Shown here in pieces: positions 35,507 to 46,930 of a DNA stretch of 64,000 nt. The DNA lies in assembly GCA_036897095.1 (NCBI GenBank), contig JAYMSP010000096.1, positions 1 to 64,000 on the forward strand. Direction: 5' to 3'. Position 1 is the first letter of the stretch; the number at the start of each line of letters is the position of its first letter. The stretch is from Plantago elongata (lineage: Eukaryota > Streptophyta > Magnoliopsida > Lamiales > Plantaginaceae). The position numbers and the translations under genes were made by a program. Below the pieces are notes generated by a model that worked only from the letters and a program-made list of their open reading frames with translations, had not been told where the DNA came from and did no database searches.

Positions 35507-36122
35507 AATGTGTGAGTGACGGGTAGTTTGAGAGATCCACTCGGATGAGGTGCAAGATGTGATATTTTCCTTTCCAAACTAAAAACATACATATAACAAA
35601 AAATATATAAAAGTTTCCGGAGGTTGTTCAACTTCCGTAACCCAAGCGTATAACATTTCAGAGTCCGTTTCCATAATGAGTTTTGGAATACGGCGATGCC
35701 AGGCCAGTTAGAGTTGACAGATGCAAGGAGCTTATACATATACCATGGGAAATAGAGATTAAGAAGATTGATAGGAAGGCAAATGCTTGTGCCGACCATA
35801 TAGCATCGTTAGGCTATCACTTTGATGGAGATGGGAAGTTTTGGCTTTCCCCACCTACATCTATAATCATGTTGTTGGTCCTGACATTGGTCTTTGAGCC
35901 TTATATATTCTTTGCTTACCAAAAAAAAATAAAATGTAATGTGTGAGTGACGGGTAGTTTGAGAGATCCACTCGGAAGAGGTGCAAGATGTGATATTTTC
36001 CTTTCCAAACTAAAAACATACAGCCTTTCCAAACTAATTGTAATGTGTGAGTGACGGTTAGTTTGAGAGATCCACTCGGAAGAGGTGCAAGATGTGATAT
36101 TTTCCTTTCCAAACTAAAACAT
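35279..36122. repeat. Scrambled duplicates of the LINE 3' end
   Basis: A block of about 310 bp at 35279-35590 ('agttgacagatgcaaggagc' to 'aaactaaaaacatac') is repeated directly at 35711-36025. The last part of about 100 bp ('gtgtgagtgacggttagttt' onward) is repeated a third time at about 36026-36122. Between the first two copies, 35602-35710 is an inverted copy of 35171-35273. Copies share both LINE 3' sequence and the flanking DNA after the A-rich tail, so duplication happened after insertion. Confidence 0.85.
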
Positions 36123-36145
36123 ACAGATCACAAAAAATATATATT

Positions 36146-36218
36146 TGTTGCTGCCCAGGATCGAACTGGAGACCTTCAGTGTGTAAGACTGACGTGATAA
36201 CCACTACACCACAGCAAC
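36146..36218 (-). tRNA. tRNA-Val (anticodon UAC)
   Basis: The minus strand folds into a full cloverleaf of 73 nt. Acceptor GTTGCTG pairs with CAGCAAC, all seven pairs. The D-arm contains GTGTAGTGGTTATCAC. Anticodon stem TCAGT pairs with ACTGA around loop CTTACAC, giving anticodon TAC. The T-arm is TCCAG TTCGATC CTGGG, with the usual TTCGA box. The CCA end is not encoded, as expected for a nuclear gene. A run of six T follows the 3' end for Pol III termination, and CAA occurs just upstream, a common plant feature. It reads away from TRAX, whose start codon is about 135 bp from the tRNA 5' end. Confidence 0.95.
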
Positions 36219-36353
36219 TTCTTGTTCAGTTTTCCATCGAAGACAGTGATGAAATTACAATAGAAGAGGATACTATGGCAGTGACAGTTGTGATTTGTGA
36301 AGGGCAAAGGACAGATGTTGAAATACTGGTGTGGTGCTTCAAAGTTCTCACGA

Positions 36354-39244
36354 ATGGCGGCTTCTGCACCGCTAGTTGCAAAGAAGCCGAGATTAATGAC
36401 GACAATAACCGCAGCTACCGATGATTCAGAGCCAAATCCATTGCGAGACGCCTTTTCTGACTATGCTACTTACCTCAACAATCTCGTACGCTCTCTCTTT
36501 TTATGGTTTCATTCTTCTCTGGCATTTTATCAAACACTTTGGAGTGTGTTATTCTTAATTTGAAACACTAATAATGTGATTTTGACTGAATGAAACACTA
36601 GTAGTCAATTGGTTATGTTGATTGCTACTGTGAATTGTTTGTTTTTCTTTAATTAGGTTCGATTTCCTCCTCAAGAGAGTAGACAAGTAGGAATTTTTGT
36701 TTAGTTTGTTTCAATTTACATCTGTTTCGAAAAATGGTTTGATTATTTTACCTGCTGCAGAATGATCATCTAGTGTTTGTTGGGTGCTACTTGGTAGGCT
36801 TTGTATTAACACTCAGCATATAGTGGAGTTCAGGAAATATCGAATTTTTAGTAATATAAGGCCTGTGAGATCTAAACAAATTCACCTGATTCGAGTATTG
36901 AGTCATCATCTAGGTCAGCAAATAGTATACTCCATCATCAACTGATAGGGGAAGTTATAGTCTTGTATCATGATGATTAGGAATGGGCAGACTAGTAGCT
37001 AAGAGTCACATGAGATTTCACAAGGTTTATCCAATTAGGATTTGTTCTTGGAAATGCTCTAGAAAATACGACTACGAAAGCATTTACAAACGTCTTATCT
37101 GTAAGGGAAGATCAATGTCAGTTATCCTTACATCGGCAGGGATGTGAAAGAAAACTACTCTGCTCTTGGATGCCATGTTTGATATAGGTATCTTGCTTAC
37201 TGTGGAAGAGATCGGGTTTCCTCAGAATGTCTTCCCAGTATTTAATACTAAAATGCAAATGCAGGCCTATAATAATGGTGGTGCACGGTTAGGCCATTTT
37301 GTCCCAGCGTGTTCTCCAATCTTCTACATTATGTCCTTGGCATACTGTATGCTAGTATTATACACAAAACCTAAATTCATCATCTAGCTCTATTGGGGTC
37401 TTCTGTATTGCCGCATTGACTGGTTTATTTCTTAGAAACTGAGGTTGCCTAAAAGTATCATCGATTAGGTTGATTGAACTATAGAAGTATTTTTCCTTCC
37501 GTTCAGTATCAAGCATCAATTTTATACAATGCGTGATGGAGGTGACTCGATGGAAAAAGAAAGAGATGACTTGGATAAATTGCTTTATAAGTTGGTCAGG
37601 TGAAATCAAGTGGGAATTGCTTGAAATATTTGTTAATTTGTTTCTTGATTCCTCAATTTAATGTATGCACAATTGGTTAGAGAGTTTTTTTAATTTTTCC
37701 AAACTTCTAAAATCTTCTATGGTTTTAGCATTTTCTGATAGTGCATGTAAGTTGTTGTATAGTCAGGAAGGCAGTGTATTGCTTGATGTGCTTGAGTTAA
37801 AGGACCATTAGACACAGTCAATACCTTTTCTTGTTTGAAGTGTGTTGTTACAGTATGCTACATCAGCTCAAATAAAGTTAATTCTCCTATGAATCTTGAT
37901 CTATATGCAACTGCAGAATGACAAGCGAGAAAGGGTTGTGAAAGCAAGCCGAGACATAACTATGAATAGCAAGAAGGTCATATTCCAGGTGCACAGGTAA
38001 ACGGAACTTTTACTCTATTTCTCTACCCTTTATGCAACTCTAGCATGATTTTTTTCTTTCTGCAGAATATATTATAATGGTTGTTCTCCATGAAGTAATA
38101 GTAGGGGTACAGTATATTTGCTGATACCTGCGAAAAGTACAGCTACCTTTTATTCCGGTATATCTTTCACTATACTCCAATAGCTTGTGAAAACCCAAAT
38201 CATCAGCGTACGAGTCCTCGCCTCCTTGGCATACAGTGCTGGCACAATTCGTTGGTTGTTAAAGTGATGCAATACTTCTTGTTACAAATTGAACAGAGAT
38301 TAACTGATGATAGTAAATTAGCTATTGCACATTGTAGAGCTTTCTGCCCATACTTTCTCAGGACTTAATCAATATTGAGAGAGAAATACTTTTACTTTCT
38401 GCAAAACAGAATAGGAAAAAACAACAAAGAGGAAGTTCTGGATAAAGCGGAAAAGGATTTAGCTGCTGTGATGAAGCAGCATATATCTCGTCTTGTAAAT
38501 GAGCTGCATGGAACTGATTTCTGGAAGCTAAGAAGAGCCTACTCTCCTGGGGTACGCTATTAATTTTTGGATCTTCTGCAAGATGGATCACGCTTGTGCT
38601 ATTTGATTCATGTTTTGTTTGCATATGCAGATTCAAGAGTATATTGAAGCTGCAACACTATGTTATTTTTGCAAGACTGGTGCTCTTCTAAATCTGGATG
38701 AGTTGAATGCTTCCTTGAAGCCACTAAGTGACCCATCTATTGAGCCTTTGCAGATTAATGTACTTGATTATCTATTGGGGGTAATTTTCTTATACTTGTG
38801 AATGTGGAAAATGTCATGACATTACAAGTTGCCGGCAGAGAAAAGAGAGGATTATGGTCTGCTCAAAGTTTCGCATTAATAAATTTACCATAATTTGGGG
38901 CTTTCGTGCCATCTCTTCAAAAGTAGTTATGGATTGTGCTTATGCAGCTTGCAGACTTGACTGGGGAGCTGATGAGGTTGGCGATAGGCCGAATATCAGA
39001 TGGTGAACTTGAATATGCTCAGAAAATCTGCAGGTTTGTGCGCGAAATCTACAGAGAACTGACGCTTGTTGCCCCCAAAATGGATTACCCTGCTGACATG
39101 AAAACAAAGATGGATGTGATGCTCCAGAGCGTGATCAAAATAGAAAATGGTATGATCCTCCTATTCAGTAATACTCCTATGTGTCTGTGTGTTCTTAACA
39201 TTGATGATCTCTGTGAAGCTATTCTCAGACAGATTCTTGCTTAG
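36354..39244 (+). CDS. TRAX: TRAX (translin-associated factor X); usual last exon not found
   Basis: Five exons join in phase: 36354-36485, 37917-37996, 38410-38551, 38631-38780 and 38948-39149; 235 residues. Conserved blocks include SDYATYLNNL, KRERVVKASRDITMNSKKVI, GTDFWKLRRAYSPG, PLQINVLDYLLGLADLTGEL and IGRISDGELEYAQKICRFVR. TRAX pairs with translin to form the C3PO ribonuclease, which trims passenger strands and structured RNA. The acidic catalytic residues appear present: E121 and E124 in QEYIEAA, D171 and E175 in DLTGE. Exon 5 ends in phase 1 at a GTATGA donor. The expected final exon (SVHVRGLEYIPLL type) is not found before the next gene. Reading through the donor adds about 30 unrelated residues to a stop at 39244. 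So the gene is either shortened, has an unrecognised new last exon, or is in decline. GTG codons upstream are not starts. Confidence 0.88.
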
Positions 39245-39481
39245 TGTCCTAGTCAACTTGAAATTAGGGGAGCAAACTTACATGATGTGAGAGTACAAGT
39301 ATGAAGAAAAGGAAATTGGGGTGTGTGTGTGTTTGTGGATACTCGAGCCTATCTTACAAGGTCTTGAATTTTGTTAGATATCAACTTGACCTTGCTGGCT
39401 AACAGGCTCGAGCTCTGTGAATATGGGCTCGAAAATGAGCTTATCCGTGGGCTCATCATGAAGTTCCCCAAAATTAGCACA

Positions 39482-39694
39482 TTTTCAGTTTGTGGTTGCT
39501 TCTGTATGAGCGTCTCTACTATAAAAAATATATCTAATTATTCAATTATCTGTGTATGAGTTAGGTAGTAGGTACATCCAACTGGTTTTCGGTTTGTGGT
39601 TGCTTCTGTATTAGCGTCTCTACTTTAAAAAAATATATCTAATTATTCAATTATCTGTGTTGAAGTTAGGTAGTAGGTACATCCAACTGGTTTT
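39482..39694. repeat. Tandem duplication, period about 104 bp, two copies
   Basis: Copy 1 starts 'ttttcagtttgtggttgctt' at 39482 and copy 2 'ttttcggtttgtggttgctt' at 39586. They are nearly identical through 'gtacatccaactggtttt', so the duplication is young. It lies where the last TRAX exon or its 3'UTR would be expected. Confidence 0.9.
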
Positions 39695-39776
39695 AGACTG
39701 CCCACTGTGGGCGGTCGTTCAATCGGTTGCGGAGATTGAGGTAGCGATTGATTTTTATCGGTCGCCACAATACGCC

Positions 39777-39822
39777 TTTCGGTCGTGGCGGCAGTGACAA
39801 CCATTGCTGCCACGACCGAAAA
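39777..39822. repeat. Near-perfect hairpin
   Basis: The left arm 'tttcggtcgtggcggcag' and right arm 'ctgccacgaccgaaa' are complementary except for a three-base bulge, with a loop of about 11 bases. It could be the end of a small inverted-repeat element. Confidence 0.7.
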
Positions 39823-39834
39823 AATCAGCCGCCT

Positions 39835-39981
39835 GGTGGTGTTACAATCCCATACAAAGAAAGTGTCCTTCAAGATGGTCTTGCTCATAAATTACTCCCT
39901 GTGCAGCTTGCTTTAGTGTCCATGTCAGAGGATCAGAGTATATTCCAAATCTTGGATCTGAAGACTCAAGCTTCCGGTTGA
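39835..39981 (+). other. Coding-like fragment, unrecognised
   Basis: An open frame ending in TGA reads GVTIPYKESVLQDGLAH, then KLLPVQLALVSMSEDQS and ILDLKTQASG. Composition is protein-like, and it could be a last exon, but no matching family came to mind. It does not resemble the TRAX C-terminus. It may be a captured gene fragment. Confidence 0.3.
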
Positions 39982-40012
39982 TGGGAGTCCCCGATATTGA
40001 ATGATGATGCTA

Positions 40013-40245
40013 TTAGGAGTTAGGACAGTCAACAATTGCAGTGAATTCATCAGTATTATCATACCCGAGCTGCCTGCATGTCACCGGAGTGATAGCATCA
40101 GTTTTTGAAGGCAAATTAGCTGTCAGGATAATTTTGAAACTCTGAAATGCCTCAGGGGAGTGCGTACGTTTAAGAATGAAAGCTGAATGATTTTGTACGT
40201 CATTCACTAAATCGTCCCAAAACGAAGGTAAATTAGTACTCTACT
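40013..40245 (-). other. Coding-like fragment, unrecognised
   Basis: A minus-strand open frame reads LPSFWDDLVNDVQNHSAF, then RTHSPEAFQSFKIILTAN and GYDNTDEFTAIVDCPNS before a stop. A possible acceptor lies upstream (TTCCATGAAG). No family is recognised. It lies head to head with the sulfotransferase and may be a leftover exon. Confidence 0.35.
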
Positions 40246-40449
40246 TCATGGAAGAATTTTGGGTGGCGTGGGGATTTTGCAAATCTTCGTACATGCATGT
40301 AGGAAAATAAACCCCACATTAATCTTAAACCGTAAATATAATTGATGTGACGTGCACGTTTTATCATCGTTTTCAATGTTGAAGACTTAAAATCACTGAC
40401 TAGGTCAGTTGGAACGATCAAATCCAGACATACATATTTGATCTTTCCC

Positions 40450-40458
40450 TATATATAG
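40450..40458 (+). promoter_or_regulatory. TATA box of the sulfotransferase gene
   Basis: CTATATATAG lies about 55-63 bases upstream of the ATG at 40514, a typical plant spacing with a short leader. Confidence 0.65.
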
Positions 40459-40513
40459 AGCATGCATGAGTGCATGTTGAGACACCAAAATACAATCCAA
40501 ACACTTGACAAAA

Positions 40514-41509
40514 ATGCAATCTGAAATCTCTAAAGTTCTACCAAAACACTTTCAACAAGAAGAAATATCCCAAGAATATAAGGATTTAATCTCCTGTCTT
40601 CCAAAAGAAAGGGGATGGATCAGTATCCCTTTGTATCAATACCAAGGTTTTTGGTATGCTGTTAGATACCTTCAAGCTGTATTTTCATGCCAAAAACACT
40701 TCCAAGTTCAAGATTCCGACATATTTCTCGTCACAACTCCAAAATCAGGCACAACATGGCTAAAAGCCATAATGTTTACCCTTATAAACCGAACCCGATA
40801 TCCAATCTCATCCAAAAATCACCCTTTGATCACCAGCAATCCTCATGAAATTGTTCCGTATCTTGAAATCAACCTCTACGTCGACAACCAAATCCCTGAT
40901 TTTTCGACGTTCGCCTCACCTAGAATTTTGGCCACACATGTACCCTACGTCTCCCTACCGATATCAATAAAAAAGAGTTCATCATGCAAGATTGTGTACC
41001 TTTGTAGGGATCCAAAGGACATCTTTGTGTCCCTTTGGCAGTTCACAAACAAGTTTAGGCTTCAAGAAATGGGAACCAATTCTATTGAAGATGTGTTCGA
41101 CTTGTTTTGCAAAGGGATTACAATTTTTGGACCTTTGTGGGATCATGTTCTTGAGTATTGGAATCAAAGCAAGGAGAATCCTGATAAGTTCATGTTCTTG
41201 AAATATGAGGATGTTAAAGAACAACCCGAAATTGTCTTGAAACGCCTTGCTAAATTTCTGAAATGCCCGTTCTCCAAAGAGGAAGATGATTCAGGACTTG
41301 TGCAAGAAATACTGAAGTTGTGTAGCTTTGACAGTTTGAGCAAATTGGAAGTTAACCAGAACGGCAAATTGTCATCTGGTGAAGGGAACAACTTGTTTTT
41401 TCGACGCGGTGCAGTCGGAGATTGGAGGAATCATCTCAGTGAGGAGATGGTAGCTAAAATTGATGAGATTACAGATCATAAATTCAGTGGTACTGGCCTC
41501 TCAATTTAA
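40514..41509 (+). CDS. Cytosolic sulfotransferase (plant SOT family)
   Basis: Intronless, 331 residues, typical of plant SOTs. The start is the ATG at 40514; the TTG three codons upstream is not used. The PAPS-binding 5'-phosphosulfate loop TTPKSGTTWLKA is at residues 74-85, the catalytic His at 142 (ATHVPY), the 3'-phosphate-binding segment YLCRDPKDIFVSLW at 162-175, and the C-terminal GxxG motif FRRGAVGDWRN at 296-306, with Arg where many members have Lys. SOTs move sulfate from PAPS to hydroxyls of flavonoids, brassinosteroids, salicylate or hydroxyjasmonate. Substrate cannot be read from sequence. The position next to TRAX matches the Arabidopsis SOT11-13 cluster as I recall it, which favours that subgroup. 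No signal peptide or membrane span is seen, and the gene looks intact. Confidence 0.93.
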   Translation: MQSEISKVLPKHFQQEEISQEYKDLISCLPKERGWISIPLYQYQGFWYAVRYLQAVFSCQKHFQVQDSDIFLVTTPKSGTTWLKAIMFTLINRTRYPISSKNHPLITSNPHEIVPYLEINLYVDNQIPDFSTFASPRILATHVPYVSLPISIKKSSSCKIVYLCRDPKDIFVSLWQFTNKFRLQEMGTNSIEDVFDLFCKGITIFGPLWDHVLEYWNQSKENPDKFMFLKYEDVKEQPEIVLKRLAKFLKCPFSKEEDDSGLVQEILKLCSFDSLSKLEVNQNGKLSSGEGNNLFFRRGAVGDWRNHLSEEMVAKIDEITDHKFSGTGLSI

Positions 41510-43962
41510 TGTAGTGCATGCTTATAAAGATCTTTCCAAAATGTTGTAAAATAAGAATTATGCATAAGCTTTTGTGGTTACTATGTTTTTGCTTGCTTTT
41601 GATTTGTTGGCTTTTCTTACCTGATAATTAAGGTGGTGAATTGTTTTTTGGAAAAGTTCAAACATTTCATAATCAATCGAGCCAACTAACACTAGCTTAG
41701 CCAAAATGGAACAAAAGCCAACCAGATACGATGCTAAACCAGCACTAAAATGCACAAGAACCATATAAGTAGACTTCTGAGTTCTAAACCCATTATACCT
41801 AACTCAACCAATCAACATTAATGAACCACTGCGGTTTGGTTTTCAACTGGCTACTCAATTCATAATTTACCATATAAAGAACTACACGGTTGTTAAAACT
41901 TGCAAGATAAAACCTACTTAACAAGATGCACGCCTACTCGATTCGACCCATTACTTCAATCAGGGTGATTCGTCATTTTGAAGAATCCAATTCGTCATGC
42001 AAATCCGACAACTCCAATTTGCTAATTTCGAGGACGTAATTTGTTTTTTTTCCATAATGTGCTTAGCTTTTTTAAATTGACATGATTCACTTTTACACTT
42101 CTTTATTCTTCATTCTTATATTCACTAGAAAAGGAAAAATTGTATATATAGAGTGAAAATATATAATATGAAGAAAAATAATTGAAAATTTTGCACATCT
42201 GGTGTGACAAAATACAATATTAAATGCATGTTTGGTGACGTGAAATACAAATTTCATTTTTTAATTATTAATTCTAAAGGGTACCAGCCTGATGTTCTTC
42301 CAATAAATTAATGGACAATTTGCGTTTTCTTTTTTTTTTTCCCATTTAGGAGCCTAAGGAATGACTATTGGGCCTATTAAACTTTGATCTGATTGGGCAG
42401 CAGTCCACTTAAATAAAGCCCAAATAATTGATAGGCAAATGAGGATGACTATTGTGATATTTTCTCAGCCTAATGGGCTACGTTTCATATAAAGCCCAAG
42501 TAAGAGAGGGAAATGGGAATATTATACAATTTTTACACCTAAAGCTAATATTAAACATGACAATATATATGTTTTTATTGTATCTTAGAATCCAAGTGAT
42601 ACAAATGTCATTTTTTAAATTATTAAATTTAAAAGGATACCGGCCCGTAAAACTCCCGACGGAAATAACTTACAAATTGGGCCGGATTTCACTATTCTAC
42701 TTGAGTTCAGGTTGATATTTTCCCTCGTAAGGAAGAAACGCAATGCTACATAGCTGAAATGCACTATCTTGAAAGTTATCCATGTAAAGTCCTCAAATTG
42801 TTGCTCCTAATATTTACAAGAAATATGCGATGGTTCCGTAAGAATGCAACCTAAAACTGTCGCTTCGCATATATATAAGTATTAATTATATGATCACGGT
42901 AAGGATGTAAGTTGAGTGAGCGTATGTCATGACTAGGCGAAAACCGGACATATTACTTGTAACATTCTCCTTGGCTGTCGATATTGTGGGTTATCCATTC
43001 GACAGCAAGTATGGTGAGTTGGTTTGAGGAAATCTTGAGGTGCTGGGTCGTGGTCCTCTAAATCTTTCTCCTGCAACTGTGTTATGGACCATCTCCCGGT
43101 TTCTTTGTTTCTGCAGGTATTTATTTAAACATTCAGCAATGTGACAATTTTGCTCCATCCATTCAAACATTATCGCAAATTCACAAGGATTTTTGGGTCT
43201 AGTGTGAATTGACTTCTCTATAGACCTAGGAATTTGTAGGATTCTTAGGTCACTGCCAGTATAGCCAGACAACTACGTACACTAGAAATCATGGTATAGT
43301 ATTGTACTTTTCCATTGTGTCTAAACATAGGATATATGAGTTGTTAAATCAATGAATCTTTCCCTTGCCCATATATTCTACGGGTTCTCCATTAAAAAAT
43401 ATTTTCGAGAAAACCTAGAGCCCCGGATATTTACGGTCCATATTAATATAGTATTTTTAGTCAAACCACCTTATTTTAATTTTTTATACATATTTTTATA
43501 GATAAAGCTCGTATATTTTCGAGCTCGTTACATGTTACTCGAGCTCGAACTCGTTTTCCTCCTCGTTTTATTAACGAGCCGAGCCGAAGTTCGGATCTGT
43601 TGAGTTCAAATTCGAGTATGAAAATACTCGACTCGAAAAACAACACTAATCATCGCTCGTATATCCGATTTGAATACATTGGACTTATCCATATGTTTGT
43701 AATGTATAGATCAAACATTCGTAGTGCATTAATCACAATTTCACTACTAGTAGATGATTTTAGTGAATTAACCGCACTTATAGTCTTCCATACGAAATGA
43801 ACGTATTTGGCCCAGTTTGACCAATGCCTCGAAAAGTGACACCATTTTGAATACATGGAAGATTTACCCAAAGGAGGGGTAGAAGAAGAATCATGAAAAG
43901 TAGAAAATATAATGGTAAGATTTGTTTGGAGTGTCTAGTTATGATACAAGAGTAGAGAATGA
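41510..43962. other. Spacer after the sulfotransferase
   Basis: AT-rich. An open frame of 93 codons on the minus strand (43272-42991), containing CEFAIMFEWMEQNCHIAECL, has protein-like composition but no recognised family and may be a remnant of a mobile element. A patch of 'gagctcg' and 'gagccgag' motifs lies at 43500-43620. No supported gene. Confidence 0.5.
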
Positions 43963-44213
43963 GGGGCTGATTGTCATGCAACTTAAATGACCCGATTTAA
44001 ATGCCTGAATAGTGATCGGAATTGTAGTCGGATTGTTAAATTGTGTTTGGTATAGAATTGTAATTGGATAGGGTATTATAGGTTTGTTATATAGATAGAG
44101 AAACATTTGTTACTGTAGAGACATTTCGATCTTCGGCATTTAAATGCCATAACAAACACAAAATTCTCAAGTATCATTCAAACGGACATTTGAATGCTAT
44201 TCAAATCAGCCCC
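43963..44213. mobile_element. PIF/Harbinger-like MITE, family C, with target duplication
   Basis: A 251 bp element with terminal inverted repeats GGGGCTGATT and AATCAGCCCC, flanked on both sides by TGA, a three-base target duplication typical in length of PIF/Harbinger elements. It is homologous along its length to 4579-4816. Confidence 0.8.
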
Positions 44214-46079
44214 TGAGATACTTATCTCCCCCACCCCACCCAACCTAGCTACTATATCTATCAATTGAAGGTCTTTTTTGGTAACAAGATACGATGTCGG
44301 CAAATGAAATCAACCTATGTCTCTGACCCTTATGCACTCTCCAAGAGCCAACTCATGCATATAATAATAATAGACAAGAAGAAGATGAAGAAGAAAAACA
44401 AGAACCAAATCTAAATTGAAAGTGAAAGAATATAATCAGAAAATCACGTGATCAGCCCGGCCCATATTTGGCTGGCCCATCAACTAGTATATGTCTTACA
44501 AACAACTTGCAGATTTTTCACGTGATATGGCGTCGTTTCCAAAACCTGATGAATGTCAAAATTAATATGGGAAAATTCAAGCCAAAATAATTTTATCCAT
44601 CAATTGTACACTATTATCTGCTAAACTGAAATCAAACAAAAAAGGTCTATAATTGTATCAATTAATATACTACCATCTATTTACGTCTTATTCAACAGAG
44701 AATGTATAAATTTAGTTTAATTGTGACAATCCGAATCACTAATATGGCAAATCCAGATCATTTAGAACATTTATCGTGTAACTTTTCGGGTGATATGTTG
44801 GTCTTATTGTACCAATACAAGTCTCCTGATGATAAAGTGTGCGAAAAAAAACTTGTGTTGATAAAGCAAGAAAATACTGGTGTTGGTAAAATTTGAAAAA
44901 TCGACACATATTAGTGGTCGTGTGATGACATTAACTCATTGGGATATAATTTGAATGTCATTGTTTCAATTAAAATTAAATATTTTATATACAAAAAGGT
45001 TAATTTAAATGAAGAGTTAGCCGCTGGAGCGGAATACGAAACCAGCCTTAGGAGACAATTAAGTTAGATGGAAATGCAGGAAGGATTATAAAAAAGATTA
45101 TTGGTTTTGTTAGGTTTACTAGGTTGGTTAACAGTTAACACTTTAGGATCATCACTTGACCCGCTGACTAGCTTATGAGTCAGAGATTGATTAATAAACT
45201 CTTGGACTCTGATTATATCATAGAATATCATATCATATGATTCTCAAATTTTAAGGCACTTTTACAGTATAATAGACCCATCATCTACAGAAGAATCTCA
45301 CTTGTCTTGCTGAATCTTGTCCAGACAGGGGATACTTTCATCCATAATCCATCCCATTTATTACCACTTTACCTTAAGAAACTATTGGTGCTAAGTTATT
45401 CTAGATTAAGCCCATGGAAATTAAATTATGCTGAATTATCATGTGACATGTGTCCTCGAACTCATGCCAAATCGCATTACTCTTGCCCCAACTTAGAGTT
45501 ATTTTACAATATGACGAATTGTTTAGATTAATAATTAATTTAACTAGAATTCTAATTTAAATTGAGATAATATTCATTAATATTTTCCGTTTCAAATAAT
45601 AATTTTGGAACTGACCCCGACATTGGGTGGGTTTCATTGTGGAATGTGTAGTGAGATTTGAAGTCCAGATTGTGGAATAAGAAGAGGCGTAGTATCTCAT
45701 GATAAAGATATGAGACTGGTAAGCTTATATAATATCTTGTATCATCAGTTGCGTAAGTTGGATGCACGTCACGATTAAATTGAAGCTGATTTGGATATCC
45801 ACCTTAAATTTCATCACACAATTCACAATTTTATTAGTGTGACAACTTATAGATATCAAGCATACGATACCTATCAAAGTATATCACGAATCAATTTGTT
45901 CCGTTCAAACAGACATTTTTCCCACGATTTTTGGCTTCTGTCTTCCACCTCTTTTAATTAGCCCTTCCATAAAATTAATCATGTTCATTACGTAACTAAT
46001 CACTTAATTAGTGAGGTAGCACTTCTTTATTGGGCTGCATCACTCTACCTTCATTGAGTCATTGAGTCAACAATGAGGT
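44214..46079. other. Intergenic spacer, nothing recognised
   Basis: AT-rich with short chance frames only. Confidence 0.55.
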
Positions 46080-46930
46080 GTAGCTAAGGTAAGTCGTTCG
46101 AGTCGACTTTCAAGAAAGGAGAACCCTTGACAATTTTACTTATATTTTTTGTATATAAAATCTTTATGTATAGTTTTTCAATGACAAATTATTTTCGGTT
46201 ATTATATCAAGTAATGTGACTTGGTATAATAGTCTTTTCAAAACAGAATTAAATATTCATGTCCCATAAATATTTTCTTTGTGTATGCGATTTGTGAAAG
46301 TGTTTATATATAAAGTATGGATTATGTATACGTATGTTTATGCTCATCGATGTGTCTATGAAATGTGTGACCATTTGGAGAAAATCTCGTGCTTTGGCGT
46401 ACTTCCAGTGTTATGTATGTGATCTGTATGTGTTACGGGTAATTGTGACCCCTATGTGTTAGGGGATATGTTATGTGAAAGCCGAGCTGTGTGTCACAAC
46501 TATTTGTGTAGCCGCAGTGTATATTTGATGAGCTAAATGTGATTTGTGTATTGTGACATGTGTTTCATGCAAATGATTTTCGACTATGTTTCTGATATAA
46601 AATGGAGTGTACTTGATCCAGGTAAAAATGCCAGGAGTTCACCCTTCCACTTTTTTTTTTTCAATTTAGTAAGTGGCTGCGGTTCTGAGGAGGTTGCTAG
46701 TGTGAGCAAGCCGGTCTAGAGCGGGTAGTAGTGTCAGTGATAGTTGTGTATTTTCTTTTGGTTCTATTTAAGTCGTGGTTTCTAAAATTGTATTTCTACT
46801 TTGTATTAGATGCTCTGTATTAACTTTTTCAAAATGTTTTATAATTAAATTGAGGCTTCGTCTTGACATGAGTCCATCTCACGATAGACGGCCGGTCAAG
46901 CTAGATTATTTTAGTTTTGGGGCGTGACAC
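46080..46930. mobile_element. Possible old LTR-retroelement terminal fragment (fossil)
   Basis: The composition changes to GT-rich non-coding sequence ending 'ttttggggcgtgacac'. Many Ty3/gypsy-type LTRs in plants end in a similar 'ggggcgtgaca'. No internal coding region, second LTR or clear target duplication was found, so at most this is a lone, old and worn terminus. Boundaries are approximate and the family assignment is weak. Confidence 0.3.

Noticed and set aside
36297-36353. N-terminal extension of TRAX
   Set aside because: It opens with GTG, and the ATG at 36354 gives an N-terminus resembling known TRAX proteins.
40505-40513. A start for the sulfotransferase nine bases upstream of the ATG
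   Set aside because: The codon is TTG; the first ATG at 40514 lies at a normal distance from a TATA box and gives the usual family N-terminus.
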